From assembly GCA_017436865.1 (NCBI GenBank), contig JAFSCH010000028.1, positions 1-42,897 of the forward strand: a stretch of 42,897 nt of DNA. Direction: 5' to 3'. The stretch's first letter is position 1, and the number at the start of each line of letters is the position of its first letter. The DNA is from Lachnospiraceae bacterium (GTDB taxonomy: Bacteria; Bacillota; Clostridia; Lachnospirales; Lachnospiraceae). The notes beneath the pieces are model-generated. The model was not told the origin of the DNA. It worked only from the letters and a program-made list of their open reading frames with translations, and searched no databases. A program made the position numbers and the translations under genes. Below are positions 31,029 through 41,801 of the stretch, in pieces.

Positions 31029-32390
31029 ATGAACGAGATAAAAGACAAATGGGACGAAATTAAAGAAATCGTACGCAGAGAATACGATTTAACAGAAATA
31101 TCCTATAACACCTGGATAGCACCATTAAAACTCCATACGGTGGAAAACAATATCGTAACCATTCTGATTCCATCAGAACAGGCTCATGCCTTGAACTATA
31201 TTTCTAATAAGTATAAGAGCTATTTTCAGGTTACCATTTCTGAGCTCATGAACCACACATACGATATTTCTTTCCTATTAGAAAAGGATACAGAAACAGA
31301 AGCTAATTCCGAAATGTCACCCGTTTCTAAGGGAATTTCTAATATCAATTATGAAAATGCTAATTTAAACAGCAAATATAAATTCAATACCTTTGTCGTT
31401 GGAAGTAATAACAAATTTGCCCACTCTGCCGCTCTCGCTGTTGCAGAATCTCCAGGCGAAGCTTATAATCCGCTCTATTTATATGGAGGAGCTGGACTTG
31501 GTAAGACCCATTTGATGCATTCCATCGGTCATTTTGTATTAGAACAAAATCCAAACACTAAGGTTTTATATGTAACCTCTGAGCAATTTACCAACGAAGT
31601 AATTGAATCCATTCGTAGCGGTAATGCTGCAGCCATGACTAAGCTTCGTGAAAAATACAGAACCGTTGATGTTCTTCTCATTGACGACGTTCAGTTTATT
31701 ATCGGTAAGGAATCAACTCAGGAAGAATTCTTCCATACTTTTAATGTGCTTCATTCTGCCGGTAAACAGATTATTCTGTCATCTGATAAGCCACCAAAGG
31801 AAATGGAAACTTTAGAAGAACGTTTCCGCTCTCGTTTTGAATGGGGCTTAATTGCAGACATTCAGCCACCTGATTATGAGACTAGAATGGCAATTCTACG
31901 TAAAAATGCAGAAACTTATGATAAAGAAATTGATGATGAAATCATCAAATATATTGCAACCAATATTAAATCTAATATCCGAGAACTAGAAGGCGCCTTG
32001 AATAAGGTTATGGCAAATGCACGATTAAATAAGAAAGAACTGACACTTGCACTTGCTGAAGATGCCTTAAAAGACGTTATATACCCAGATCAGGTTCGAG
32101 AGGTTACACCTCAGCTTATTATTGATGTTGTTTGTGAGCATTTTAATGTGTCAAAAGAAGATATTACATCTAAGAAACGTAATTCCGAATATGTTATGCC
32201 TCGACAGATTATCATGTATCTGTGTAAGGAAATGACAGATTTATCCTTACAAAATATAGGAAATATATTAAGCAAGAAGGATCACACCACCGTTATCCAT
32301 GGTATCAAGCAAATTAACAGCAAGATGGCAACGGATGATGATCTAAAAAATAAGATTGATATTATTAAGAAAAAAATATCACCTTCATAA
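31029..32390 (+). CDS. dnaA: Chromosomal replication initiator protein DnaA
   Basis: This AAA+ initiator binds DnaA boxes and melts the origin. Domain I is about 1-80, a short linker runs about 85-115, and the AAA+ core has Walker A GGAGLGKT (153-160) and Walker B VLLIDDVQF (about 215). Domain IV ends with the DNA-binding signature DHTTVIHGIKQI. Length 453 is standard. GGGGT lies about six bases before the ATG. The last residues (SPS) are encoded by a sequence shared with the 27-base repeat family. Confidence 0.99.
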   Translation: MNEIKDKWDEIKEIVRREYDLTEISYNTWIAPLKLHTVENNIVTILIPSEQAHALNYISNKYKSYFQVTISELMNHTYDISFLLEKDTETEANSEMSPVSKGISNINYENANLNSKYKFNTFVVGSNNKFAHSAALAVAESPGEAYNPLYLYGGAGLGKTHLMHSIGHFVLEQNPNTKVLYVTSEQFTNEVIESIRSGNAAAMTKLREKYRTVDVLLIDDVQFIIGKESTQEEFFHTFNVLHSAGKQIILSSDKPPKEMETLEERFRSRFEWGLIADIQPPDYETRMAILRKNAETYDKEIDDEIIKYIATNIKSNIRELEGALNKVMANARLNKKELTLALAEDALKDVIYPDQVREVTPQLIIDVVCEHFNVSKEDITSKKRNSEYVMPRQIIMYLCKEMTDLSLQNIGNILSKKDHTTVIHGIKQINSKMATDDDLKNKIDIIKKKISPS

Positions 32391-32410
32391 TTATGAGACA
32401 TCTTTGATGT
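32381..32410 (+). repeat. Half copy of the 27-base repeat with a hairpin at the dnaA 3' end
   Basis: ACCTTCATAATTAT (32381-32394) matches the right half of the 27-mer, followed by ACATC-TTT-GATGT (32398-32410). At 17975-18005 the same half is followed by GGCATC-AAA-GATGCC. The dnaA stop codon lies within the shared sequence. The match is short, so homology is likely but not certain. Confidence 0.45.
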
Positions 32411-32436
32411 TTTGGTGGGTAAGCATGTTTAATTCC

Positions 32437-32664
32437 TGTGGATAACTTTAGATTTCCTGTGAAAAGAAAGTTTTCCACATAAAAATATTTTTTTCGACTA
32501 AAAAATGCATTGTGAATCAATATGAATAACTTATGATTTTATCAGAATGGTTTCCACATACATCTCAAGGTATATTTTCCTTGAATTTAGAAGGTTTCTT
32601 AAGGTTATTCACATTTCCACAGCCATTAATACTAATATTACTAATATATATTTATTTATATATA
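32437..32664. other. oriC, dnaA-dnaN part with unwinding element
   Basis: Boxes: TTATCCACA-type at 32437-32445 (minus), TTTTCCACA at 32471-32479, TTATTCACA at 32605-32613 directly followed by ATTTCCACA at 32613-32621, all within a 320-base gene-free gap. After the GC step AGCC (32621-32624) the plus strand reads ATTAATACTAATATTACTAA (32625-32644). On the complementary strand, read 3' to 5', this gives A/T/G-A-T triplets (DnaA-trio pattern). An AT-only tract follows to about 32664. This is where I expect melting to begin, as in Bacillus. Confidence 0.8.
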
Positions 32665-32714
32665 GAATTTTGCAGATTTTTATTTTCATTTTTTCAGCGA
32701 AGGGAGTTATACAC

Positions 32715-33824
32715 ATGAAAATCATATGTTCAAAATCAAACCTTCTGAATGGTGTTAACACCGTTTCCAAGGCTGTACCAAGTAAAACAACCATGTCCAT
32801 ATTAGAATGTATTTTAATTGATGCATCTAGAGGACAGATTACATTAACTGCTAACGATATGGAGCTTGGTATTGAAACGGTTATTGATGGTGAGATTATA
32901 GAAAAAGGAATTATTGCATTAGATGCAAAGATTTTCTTAGAAATGGTAAGAAAATTACCAGATAATGAGGTAACCATTGAAACAGATGCTAGTTTCAAGA
33001 CAATTATTACCTGTGAAAAAGCAAAGTATAATATTATAGGTAAATCAGGAGAAGATTTCTCTGCATTGCCACAGATTGAAAGATCAGATTCTATTCTCCT
33101 TACACAGTTTACGTTAAAAGAAGTAATTAGACAGACCAGTTTTTCTATTGCAGATAATTTTACCAACAAGATTCTTACTGGTGAATTATTTGAAATTAAT
33201 GGAAATATTTTAAAGGTGGTTTCTTCTGATGGACTTCGTATTTCTTTAAGAAAAATTGAATTAAAGAATGATTACGGAAATAAAAAAGTTATTGTACCTG
33301 GTAAAACATTAAATGAAATTAGTAAGATTCTTCCTGGTGATGCAGATAAGGATGTAAATATTTTCTTTACTGATAAGCACATTTTATTTGAATTTGATAA
33401 TACTACCGTAGTATCTCGTTTAATCGAAGGAGAATATTTAAAGATTGATAATATTCTTTCTGCTGATTACGAGACAAAGGTTAAGGTAAACAAGCGTGAA
33501 TTCCAAAGCTGTATTGACCGTTCTACACTTCTTGTAAAGGAAGGCGATAAGAAGCCGATTATTCTTGATATCAAGGATGACGTGATGGAGCTTAAGATGA
33601 ATTCCATCGTCGGTAGTCTTGATGAAGAGATGGATATTGTAAAGAGCGGTAAGGATTTAATGATTGGCTTTGATCCTAAGTTCTTAATCGATGCATTAAA
33701 GGTTATCGAAGATGAAGAAGTAGAGATTAAACTTTTAAATCCAAAGGCTCCTTGCTTTATCAAGGATGAGCAGGAAAATTATATCTATCTGATCTTGCCG
33801 GTTACTTTTAGTACTGTAGGATAA
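32715..33824 (+). CDS. dnaN: DNA polymerase III beta subunit (sliding clamp)
   Basis: The ring-shaped clamp tethers the replicative polymerase to DNA. The sequence begins MKIICSKSNLLNGVNTVSKA, with three repeated clamp domains and the C-terminal YLILPVTFSTVG. The frame stays open back to 32547 through the origin. The start at 32715 is chosen because GAAGGGAG lies about nine bases upstream and the family starts here. Length 369 is normal. Confidence 0.98.
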   Translation: MKIICSKSNLLNGVNTVSKAVPSKTTMSILECILIDASRGQITLTANDMELGIETVIDGEIIEKGIIALDAKIFLEMVRKLPDNEVTIETDASFKTIITCEKAKYNIIGKSGEDFSALPQIERSDSILLTQFTLKEVIRQTSFSIADNFTNKILTGELFEINGNILKVVSSDGLRISLRKIELKNDYGNKKVIVPGKTLNEISKILPGDADKDVNIFFTDKHILFEFDNTTVVSRLIEGEYLKIDNILSADYETKVKVNKREFQSCIDRSTLLVKEGDKKPIILDIKDDVMELKMNSIVGSLDEEMDIVKSGKDLMIGFDPKFLIDALKVIEDEEVEIKLLNPKAPCFIKDEQENYIYLILPVTFSTVG

Positions 33825-33829
33825 TCATT

Positions 33830-34159
33830 ATGACCATTAATGAATACCAGAAACTGGCTATGACCACATTGAACCCGAAGCTTGATAAAAAGGATGTGCT
33901 AATCAATGGGGTTATGGGACTATGCGGTGAATCCGGTGAAGCAATTGATATTGTAAAAAAGCATCTGGCGCAAGGTCATGAGCTTGACAGGGAACACTTA
34001 ATCAAGGAATTAGGAGATGTTGCATGGTATCTTGCGGAAACAGCAACGGCTCTTGATGTGACCTTGGAAGAGGTGTTAAGTCAGAATATTGAAAAGTTAA
34101 AGAAACGCTACCCGCAAGGTTTTGAAGTGGAAAAATCGGTTGGGCGTCAAGAAGAATAA
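33830..34159 (+). CDS. MazG-like nucleotide pyrophosphohydrolase
   Basis: This 109-residue, all-helical MazG-type protein has the two metal-binding helices: LCGESGEAIDIVKKHL (E-x-x-E pattern) and KELGDVAWYLAETATALDV (E-x-x-D). Such proteins hydrolyse non-canonical or excess NTPs to NMP and pyrophosphate. It starts six bases after the dnaN stop, so it is co-transcribed with dnaN, and ends before a strong terminator. A role in nucleotide-pool cleaning linked to replication is inference. Confidence 0.9.
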   Translation: MTINEYQKLAMTTLNPKLDKKDVLINGVMGLCGESGEAIDIVKKHLAQGHELDREHLIKELGDVAWYLAETATALDVTLEEVLSQNIEKLKKRYPQGFEVEKSVGRQEE

Positions 34160-34175
34160 GCATGAATAATAAGAC

Positions 34176-34203
34176 AGTGCAAGCTGAAAGGCTTGCACTT
34201 TTT
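34176..34203 (+). terminator. Terminator after dnaN-mazG
   Basis: AGTGCAAGC (34176-34184) and GCTTGCACT (34191-34199) form a perfect stem, followed by a T-run. Confidence 0.9.
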
Positions 34204-34238
34204 ATGTTAATAATATAGGAGATGAAAGGAATTGAGTA

Positions 34239-34505
34239 ATGGGATATAAAGTAACAGACATCTTTGGATATGGCGATAGAAATAGCATTAACCTACTAGA
34301 AATAGAAGATTGTGTAATGGATAAGTTAAATGGAAATGTAAAAAAACATAATTATGAAATTCACTTTGAAGTACCTATAAAAGCATCGGATTATATGAAA
34401 GAAGCCAGCGATATGTTAGCAAGAGAAAATAAAGAAATAGCATATGTAACAAAAGATGAAAGTATAATTGCGGTTGTTGGTTATACAAATAAAAGCCTTA
34501 TATAA
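34239..34505 (+). CDS. Hypothetical 88-residue protein
   Basis: I do not recognise a family. It is a small soluble alpha/beta protein: an N-terminal segment MGYKVTDIFGYGDRNSINLLE, a Lys-rich middle and a hydrophobic C-terminal strand (SIIAVVGYTNKSLI). There is no signal peptide or membrane helix. AAAGGA lies about 11 bases before the ATG. It sits between a terminator and the yaaA promoter, so it is likely a single-gene transcript. Confidence 0.55.
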   Translation: MGYKVTDIFGYGDRNSINLLEIEDCVMDKLNGNVKKHNYEIHFEVPIKASDYMKEASDMLARENKEIAYVTKDESIIAVVGYTNKSLI

Positions 34506-34506
34506 A

Positions 34507-34536
34507 TTGACATAACTAATAAAAAAATGGTAAAAT
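34507..34536 (+). promoter_or_regulatory. Promoter of the yaaA-recF-gyrB-gyrA block
   Basis: A perfect TTGACA (34507-34512) and TAAAAT (34531-34536) are 18 bases apart, 70 bases before yaaA. Confidence 0.75.
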
Positions 34537-34605
34537 GAATATATTTAAAATAATAGGGAAAGTATGCACATTTCATAAAATTCATGTAAATGTAAAGGAT
34601 TTAGG

Positions 34606-34824
34606 ATGGAAGAAGTATTTATTAGAGACGAATTTATTAAATTAGGTCAGGCATTAAAGCTTGCAAATTTGGTAGCCTCTGGGGTAGATGCCAAGTTCGT
34701 GGTTCAAGACGGACTGGTGAAGGTAAATGGTGAGGTTTGCACCATGAGAGGCAAGAAGTTAGTAGATGGAGACGAGGTAAGCTTTGAAGGAAATACCTTC
34801 ATTGTAAGGTCTAAGTCGAATTAG
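34606..34824 (+). CDS. yaaA: S4-domain RNA-binding protein YaaA (RlbA)
   Basis: This 72-residue protein is a single S4 domain (KLGQALKLANLVASGVDAKF, then VKVNGEVCTMRGKKLVDGDE). It lies between dnaN and recF in many Firmicutes and binds structured RNA, probably rRNA. AAAGGA lies upstream of the ATG and a promoter precedes it. recF begins 19 bases later. Confidence 0.93.
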   Translation: MEEVFIRDEFIKLGQALKLANLVASGVDAKFVVQDGLVKVNGEVCTMRGKKLVDGDEVSFEGNTFIVRSKSN

Positions 34825-34843
34825 GAAGAGTGAAAGTAACATT

Positions 34844-35965
34844 ATGATTATTAAATCACTGGAACTTGAGAATTTCAGGAACTATGATTCGTTATCGATG
34901 TCTTTTGACTCAGGTACGAACATTTTATACGGAGATAATGCACAGGGGAAAACCAATATTCTCGAAGCAATTTATTTGTCTGCAACAACCAAGTCCCATA
35001 AAGGAAGTAAGGACAAGGATATTGTCAATTTTAAGGCAAATGAAGCACATATCAGAACCTATGTTGTGAAAGATGGTTTAGAAAACCGGGTTGATATGCA
35101 TTTGAGAAAGAGTAAATCCAAAGGAATTGCTATTAATGGTCAGAAGATTAAGAAGGCAGCGGATTTACTAGGACTTTTGAATATTGTCTTTTTCTCACCG
35201 GAAGATTTATCGATTATTAAAAATGGTCCGGCAGAGCGCAGAAGATTTGTAGATATGGAGCTATGTCAGCTTGACAGCTTTTATCTTTATAATTTGAATA
35301 ATTATAATAAAATTGTGAATCAGAGAAATAAGTTATTAAAGGACTTATCTTTTCAGCCCGGATTAAAGGAGACCCTATCTATTTGGGATTCACAGTTAGT
35401 TTCTTATGGAAGTAAGATTATTGAGAGACGAATTGCTTTTGTAAAGCAGTTAAACGAAATTATTTTTGATATTCATAAGAAATTGTCAGGTGGCAGAGAA
35501 GAATTAGAGATTGTCTATGAACCAGATGTCTCCATGGAGGAATATGAGAGAAGTCTTGCACTTTCTCAGGATCGTGATATGAAGCATAAAATGACAAATG
35601 TTGGTCCACACAGAGATGACTTTTCTTTTATGGTTAGAAAAGTAAATCCGGAAAATGAAGCAGATAAGTCAGATGCAATTGATATTCGTAAATTTGGTTC
35701 TCAGGGGCAACAGAGAACAGCGGCGCTTTCTCTAAAGTTATCGGAGATTGAATTAGTGAAAAAGCTTACGAAAGACACTCCATTATTGCTTTTGGATGAT
35801 GTTCTTTCTGAGCTTGATAGTAATAGACAGAATTATTTACTCAACAGTATTGGTGGTATTCAGACAATCATCACCTGTACCGGTTTGGAGGAATTTGTGA
35901 ATAACCGTTTTGAAATCAATCGTATTTTTAAGGTTTCAAATGCAACGGTAACACAGGAAAACTAG
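34844..35965 (+). CDS. recF: DNA replication and repair protein RecF
   Basis: RecF is an SMC-like ATPase that helps load RecA at gaps. It shows Walker A GDNAQGKT (30-37), the signature region KFGSQGQQRTAALSLKLSE and Walker B LLLLDDVLSELD. At 373 residues it is normal in length. The ribosome site is weak (purine-rich GGAAGAGTGAAAG some distance upstream). gyrB follows 12 bases later. Confidence 0.97.
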   Translation: MIIKSLELENFRNYDSLSMSFDSGTNILYGDNAQGKTNILEAIYLSATTKSHKGSKDKDIVNFKANEAHIRTYVVKDGLENRVDMHLRKSKSKGIAINGQKIKKAADLLGLLNIVFFSPEDLSIIKNGPAERRRFVDMELCQLDSFYLYNLNNYNKIVNQRNKLLKDLSFQPGLKETLSIWDSQLVSYGSKIIERRIAFVKQLNEIIFDIHKKLSGGREELEIVYEPDVSMEEYERSLALSQDRDMKHKMTNVGPHRDDFSFMVRKVNPENEADKSDAIDIRKFGSQGQQRTAALSLKLSEIELVKKLTKDTPLLLLDDVLSELDSNRQNYLLNSIGGIQTIITCTGLEEFVNNRFEINRIFKVSNATVTQEN

Positions 35966-37897
<1,932 letters not shown>

Positions 37898-37924
37898 GTT
37901 TAAAGAAAGGCATGGAAAAGTTTA

Positions 37925-40465
37925 ATGGATGATAAAATATTCGACAAAATACAGGATGTCGATTTACAGAAAACCATGGAAAGTTCTTATATCGACTATG
38001 CCATGAGTGTTATCGCCTCTCGTGCATTGCCTGATGTAAGAGATGGTTTAAAGCCAGTACAAAGAAGAGTTTTATACTCCATGATAGAGTTGAACAACGG
38101 TCCGGACAAGCCACACAGAAAGAGTGCTCGTATCGTCGGTGATACCATGGGTAAATATCACCCTCATGGTGACAGCTCTATTTATGGTGCATTAGTAAAT
38201 ATGGCACAGGAATGGAGTTTCCGTTATCCATTGATTGATGGACATGGGAACTTTGGTTCTGTGGATGGTGACGGTGCAGCGGCTATGCGATATACCGAGG
38301 CAAGATTGAGTAAGATTTCGATGGAACTTCTTGCTGATATCAATAAAAATACCGTAGATTTTATACCAAACTTCGATGAAACAGAAAAGGAGCCAACCGT
38401 ATTACCAAGCCGTTATCCAAACCTTTTGGTAAATGGTACAACTGGTATTGCGGTAGGTATGGCCACAAATATTCCGCCTCATAATCTGAAAGAGGTTGTA
38501 AATGCTGTTGTTAAGATTATTGATAACAAGGTATTAGAGGATAGGGAAACAGATGTAGAAGAATTATTACCAATCGTAAAGGGACCCGATTTCCCAACAG
38601 GTGGTATGATTCTTGGTACCAGAGGTGTGGAAGAAGCATATCGTACCGGACGTGGTAAGATTAAAGTTCGTGGTATAACCAATATTGAAACAATGCCAAA
38701 TGGCAAGAGTAGGATTATAGTTAGCGAGCTTCCATATATGGTAAATAAGGCAAGATTAATCGAAAAAATTGCTGATCTTGTAAAAGAAAAGAGAATAGAT
38801 GGAATTACAGACCTTCGTGATGAAACAAATAGAGAAGGTATGCGTATTGTTATTGAGCTTCGTAAGGACGCAAATGCGAATGTTATTATGAATCAGCTCT
38901 ATAAGCATACACAGATTCAGGATACCTTTGGTGTTATTATGCTTGCTTTGGTAAATGGTGAACCTAAGGTTATGAATCTAAAAGATATTTTGGGTAATTA
39001 TTTATTACATCAGGAAGAGGTTGTTACCAGAAGAACACAATATGATTTAAATAAGGCTGAGGAAAGAGACCATATTTTACAGGGCTTATTGATTGCACTT
39101 GATAATATTGATGAGGTTATTAGTATTATCAGAAGTAGTGCAAATACTGCAGAAGCAAAGGAACGTTTAATCGAAAGATTTGGTCTGACAGAAGTACAGG
39201 CGCAGGCAATTGTAGATATGCGTTTACGTGCTCTTACCGGATTGGAAAGAGAAAAGCTTGAACAGGAACATGCAGAGCTCTTAAAGAAAATCGAAGAATA
39301 TAAGGCTATTCTTGGAGATAAGAAAATATTACTTGGCGTTATCAGAACAGAAATTCTTCAGATTATTGAGAAATTTGGTGATGATAGAAGAACACAGTTT
39401 GGTTACGATGAGGATGATATTGAAGATGAGGATTTAATTCCTCGTGGAAATACCGTCATTGCGATGACAAGTCTTGGCTATATCAAGAGAATGACCGTTG
39501 ACAACTTCAAGACACAGAATCGTGGAGGACGTGGAATTAAGGGAATGTCAACGATTGAAGATGATTACATAGAAGATTTATTGATGACCAATACGCATAA
39601 TTATCTCATGTTCTTTACGAATATGGGTCGAGTATATCGTCTGAAAGCATACGAGATTCCAGAAGCAAGCAGAACAGCAAGAGGTACAGCGATTGTAAAC
39701 CTCTTACAGCTAAATCCTGGTGAAAAGATTTCAGCTATGATACCGATTACAAGCTATGAAGAAGGCAAGAATCTCTTCATGATTACCAAGAACGGTATTG
39801 CAAAGAAGACTCCAATTATGGAATTTATGAATGTCAGAAAGACAGGACTTGCAGCAATCCATTTACGTGAAGATGATGAATTAATTGAGGTTAAGACGAC
39901 TACTAAGAATAGTGAAATCTTTTTAATTACCAAGTACGGTATGTGTATCCGCTTCAAAGAAACCGATGTCCGTGCTATGGGTAGAACCGCAATGGGTGTT
40001 ATTGGTATGAACTTAGATGATGGTGATGAGATTGTCGGCATGCAGATTGATACACAAGGCGATTCGCTTTTAATCGTATCCGAAAAGGGTATGGGTAAGA
40101 GAACTGAACTTGATGAATTTACCGTACAGAAACGTGGTGGTAAAGGTGTTAAGTGCTACAAGATTACCGAAAAGACAGGAAATGTTGTAGGTGTAAAGGC
40201 AGTTACCGATGAAAACGAGATTATGATGATTACTACAGAGGGTGTTATTATTCAAATTGGCATGGGTGGAATCTCTATGATTGGACGTAATACCTCCGGT
40301 GTAAAGATGATAAATCTTGATGATGGTGTTACCGTAGCGAAAATTGCTAAAGTACGTGAAAAGATTTCTGATGGAACACAGGAATATGACGACGTAGATG
40401 AAGCTGCAGAGAATGTAGTTTCTGAAGAAGTTGTGGAAGATGTAACTGATTCAACAGAAGAATAA
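37925..40465 (+). CDS. gyrA: DNA gyrase subunit A
   Basis: This is the DNA breakage and wrapping subunit of gyrase. The catalytic Tyr is at 123 (AMRYTEARL). The quinolone pocket reads [18 protein letters not shown], with Ser84 retained but Gly88 where most bacteria have Asp or Glu. The C-terminal domain has the GyrA box as [10 protein letters not shown] and repeated beta-pinwheel blades. The tail after about 815 is acidic ([20 protein letters not shown]), as in many GyrA proteins. Length 846. It ends before a strong terminator. Confidence 0.98.
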   Translation: MDDKIFDKIQDVDLQKTMESSYIDYAMSVIASRALPDVRDGLKPVQRRVLYSMIELNNGPDKPHRKSARIVGDTMGKYHPHGDSSIYGALVNMAQEWSFRYPLIDGHGNFGSVDGDGAAAMRYTEARLSKISMELLADINKNTVDFIPNFDETEKEPTVLPSRYPNLLVNGTTGIAVGMATNIPPHNLKEVVNAVVKIIDNKVLEDRETDVEELLPIVKGPDFPTGGMILGTRGVEEAYRTGRGKIKVRGITNIETMPNGKSRIIVSELPYMVNKARLIEKIADLVKEKRIDGITDLRDETNREGMRIVIELRKDANANVIMNQLYKHTQIQDTFGVIMLALVNGEPKVMNLKDILGNYLLHQEEVVTRRTQYDLNKAEERDHILQGLLIALDNIDEVISIIRSSANTAEAKERLIERFGLTEVQAQAIVDMRLRALTGLEREKLEQEHAELLKKIEEYKAILGDKKILLGVIRTEILQIIEKFGDDRRTQFGYDEDDIEDEDLIPRGNTVIAMTSLGYIKRMTVDNFKTQNRGGRGIKGMSTIEDDYIEDLLMTNTHNYLMFFTNMGRVYRLKAYEIPEASRTARGTAIVNLLQLNPGEKISAMIPITSYEEGKNLFMITKNGIAKKTPIMEFMNVRKTGLAAIHLREDDELIEVKTTTKNSEIFLITKYGMCIRFKETDVRAMGRTAMGVIGMNLDDGDEIVGMQIDTQGDSLLIVSEKGMGKRTELDEFTVQKRGGKGVKCYKITEKTGNVVGVKAVTDENEIMMITTEGVIIQIGMGGISMIGRNTSGVKMINLDDGVTVAKIAKVREKISDGTQEYDDVDEAAENVVSEEVVEDVTDSTEE

Positions 40466-40486
40466 AGCGAAAAATTTTGTAACAAT

Positions 40487-40529
40487 AAAAACGCTGTAAT
40501 TAAGTATTTTCTTAATTACAGCGTTTTTT
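40487..40529. terminator. Terminator after gyrA
   Basis: AAAAACGCTGTAATTAAG (40487-40504) is perfectly complementary to 40511-40528, with T-rich sequence on plus and A-rich on the other side. Confidence 0.92.
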
Positions 40530-40734
40530 AGTATGGGTTAAATCTGAGGTTAAACTTTGATTAGTAATTTTTTCCCTATGGTACTCAGACAGTGTTTCAA
40601 AAGCTGTTTGGTGTCCAAAGAGAACATTAAGAAAGTCTAAGACTATGCCTTTCTTAGTATATATTCCACTACAACTTCAGTTTAACAATATGAAAGAGTG
40701 ATTATTAAAAGTGAAATATTTATCACATTATGTA

Positions 40735-40793
40735 TTGACAGATGGAAAAGTGAGTGATATATTTATAACATGTTAAAAATAATTCACATGTGA
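40735..40793 (+). promoter_or_regulatory. Promoter and palindromes upstream of the membrane protein/XRE pair
   Basis: TTGACA (40735-40740) and TATATT (40758-40763) are 17 bases apart, with TGA before the -10. AACATGTT lies at about 40767-40774 and TCACATGTGA at 40784-40793, just downstream of the start site. The latter is a candidate operator for the XRE regulator. The rest of 40530-40851 shows no gene. Confidence 0.6.
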
Positions 40794-40851
40794 GAGAGCA
40801 ATAAATAAAAAATATGATGCATTTATATGCTATGACAGAAAGGTGATAACA

Positions 40852-41253
40852 ATGAAGAAGAAAGTAAGTTTAAGAGAAATTGTAGGAACAAAAATTATTT
40901 ATGCAGTATTAGTAGCAATTTATTATTGGATGTGGGCAAGAAGAGACTGGCATGATTTTTATGTTACAATTCAAAATGCAGTGGGTGTTTTTACTCTTAT
41001 ATATTTAGTTCTGATGGCAGGGCGTATTCGTAAGTATAAACAGGAAAGTTTTGATGAATTAGCAGAACAGAATTTAAAGGAAACAGATTCTATATGCCTT
41101 AAAATTTCAATAGTTTCGTTAGTAGCAATTGCTTTTATGGGAGCTTTAACGATATTAGATGCTATTGCAATGGGATATGCAATTGTAGGCTGGCTTGTTG
41201 TAATGATGATTTTACGTTTTATTATTTTTTCAATAAAGGATATTAAAGGATAG
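40852..41253 (+). CDS. Hypothetical membrane protein
   Basis: The ATG at 40852 is preceded by AAAGGTG six bases upstream; an earlier in-frame GTG (40843) overlaps that site and is rejected. The 133-residue protein has hydrophobic segments around residues 11-29, 37-57, 84-104 and 108-128, so probably four helices. An XRE gene follows 51 bases later on the same strand. Pairs of a small multi-pass membrane protein and an XRE regulator are common in Firmicutes and suggest that the regulator controls its partner. The function is unknown. Confidence 0.7.
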   Translation: MKKKVSLREIVGTKIIYAVLVAIYYWMWARRDWHDFYVTIQNAVGVFTLIYLVLMAGRIRKYKQESFDELAEQNLKETDSICLKISIVSLVAIAFMGALTILDAIAMGYAIVGWLVVMMILRFIIFSIKDIKG

Positions 41254-41304
41254 GAGCATAAAAGAGATAGAAATAATTGAGGGAAGAAAGGTTCGGTTAT
41301 CAGT

Positions 41305-41511
41305 ATGGCATTAAAGACAAAAGTAAGGGAATATCGGGAAAAGGCAGGATATAAACAAAGTGAACTTGCAGAAATGGTAGGAGCAAGAAGAGAAACTATT
41401 GTACATTTGGAGAATGGAAAGTATAATCCGTCTTTAAAGCTTGCCATGGATATAGCAAAAGTTTTTCAAGTAACAGTAGAAGAGTTATTTGAATTTACAG
41501 AAGATGAATAG
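41305..41511 (+). CDS. XRE-family transcriptional regulator
   Basis: This 68-residue protein is essentially one helix-turn-helix: [20 protein letters not shown], then [20 protein letters not shown] and [16 protein letters not shown]. It resembles the YgzD/YozG type of short XRE proteins. No effector domain is present. It follows the membrane protein gene and ends at a terminator. It may bind the palindrome at 40784-40793. Confidence 0.9.
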   Translation: MALKTKVREYREKAGYKQSELAEMVGARRETIVHLENGKYNPSLKLAMDIAKVFQVTVEELFEFTEDE

Positions 41512-41520
41512 TGTATAGAA

Positions 41521-41557
41521 AAGACGAAGTCCTCAAACAAAGGATTTCGTCTTTTTA
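41521..41557 (+). terminator. Terminator after the XRE gene
   Basis: AAGACGAAGTCCT pairs with AGGATTTCGTCTT (one G-T wobble), then a T-run on plus. Confidence 0.85.
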
Positions 41558-41603
41558 TTTTGGGTTAGTTTTTTTTGAAAAAGCTGTTTTTTCCAATTCT
41601 GAA

Positions 41604-41801
41604 TCACTTCAAGCTTTTTGCTTTTTCTTCATAAAAATTCGTAGGAGTCATATTCTCACCCATAAGAGTTTTGCGAATTAATTGATTATAGGAGTTCTTA
41701 TCGGTTGTTTTTCGATGGAGCTCCGTGGTGTTGTAATAATTCATGCAATAAAAGATTTTTGTGTACATATCAATTGAAAAATTAACAGTTACATTTTTCA
41801 T
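41604..41801 (-). CDS. Short unknown reading frame overlapping the nuclease-like gene
   Basis: This 65-codon frame starts inside the 3' end of the gene at 41782-42561 (20-base overlap) and lacks a clear ribosome site. The C-terminal part reads ELHRKTTDKNSYNQLIRKTL, then GENMTPTNFYEEKAKSLK, basic and helical. I recognise no family. It may be a coupled small protein, the tail of a truncated gene or non-coding. Confidence 0.3.
   Translation of the reverse strand: MKNVTVNFSIDMYTKIFYCMNYYNTTELHRKTTDKNSYNQLIRKTLMGENMTPTNFYEEKAKSLK

Noticed and set aside
32547-32714. N-terminal extension of dnaN by 56 codons
   Set aside because: It reads through DnaA boxes and the unwinding region. The family start and a good ribosome site are at 32715.
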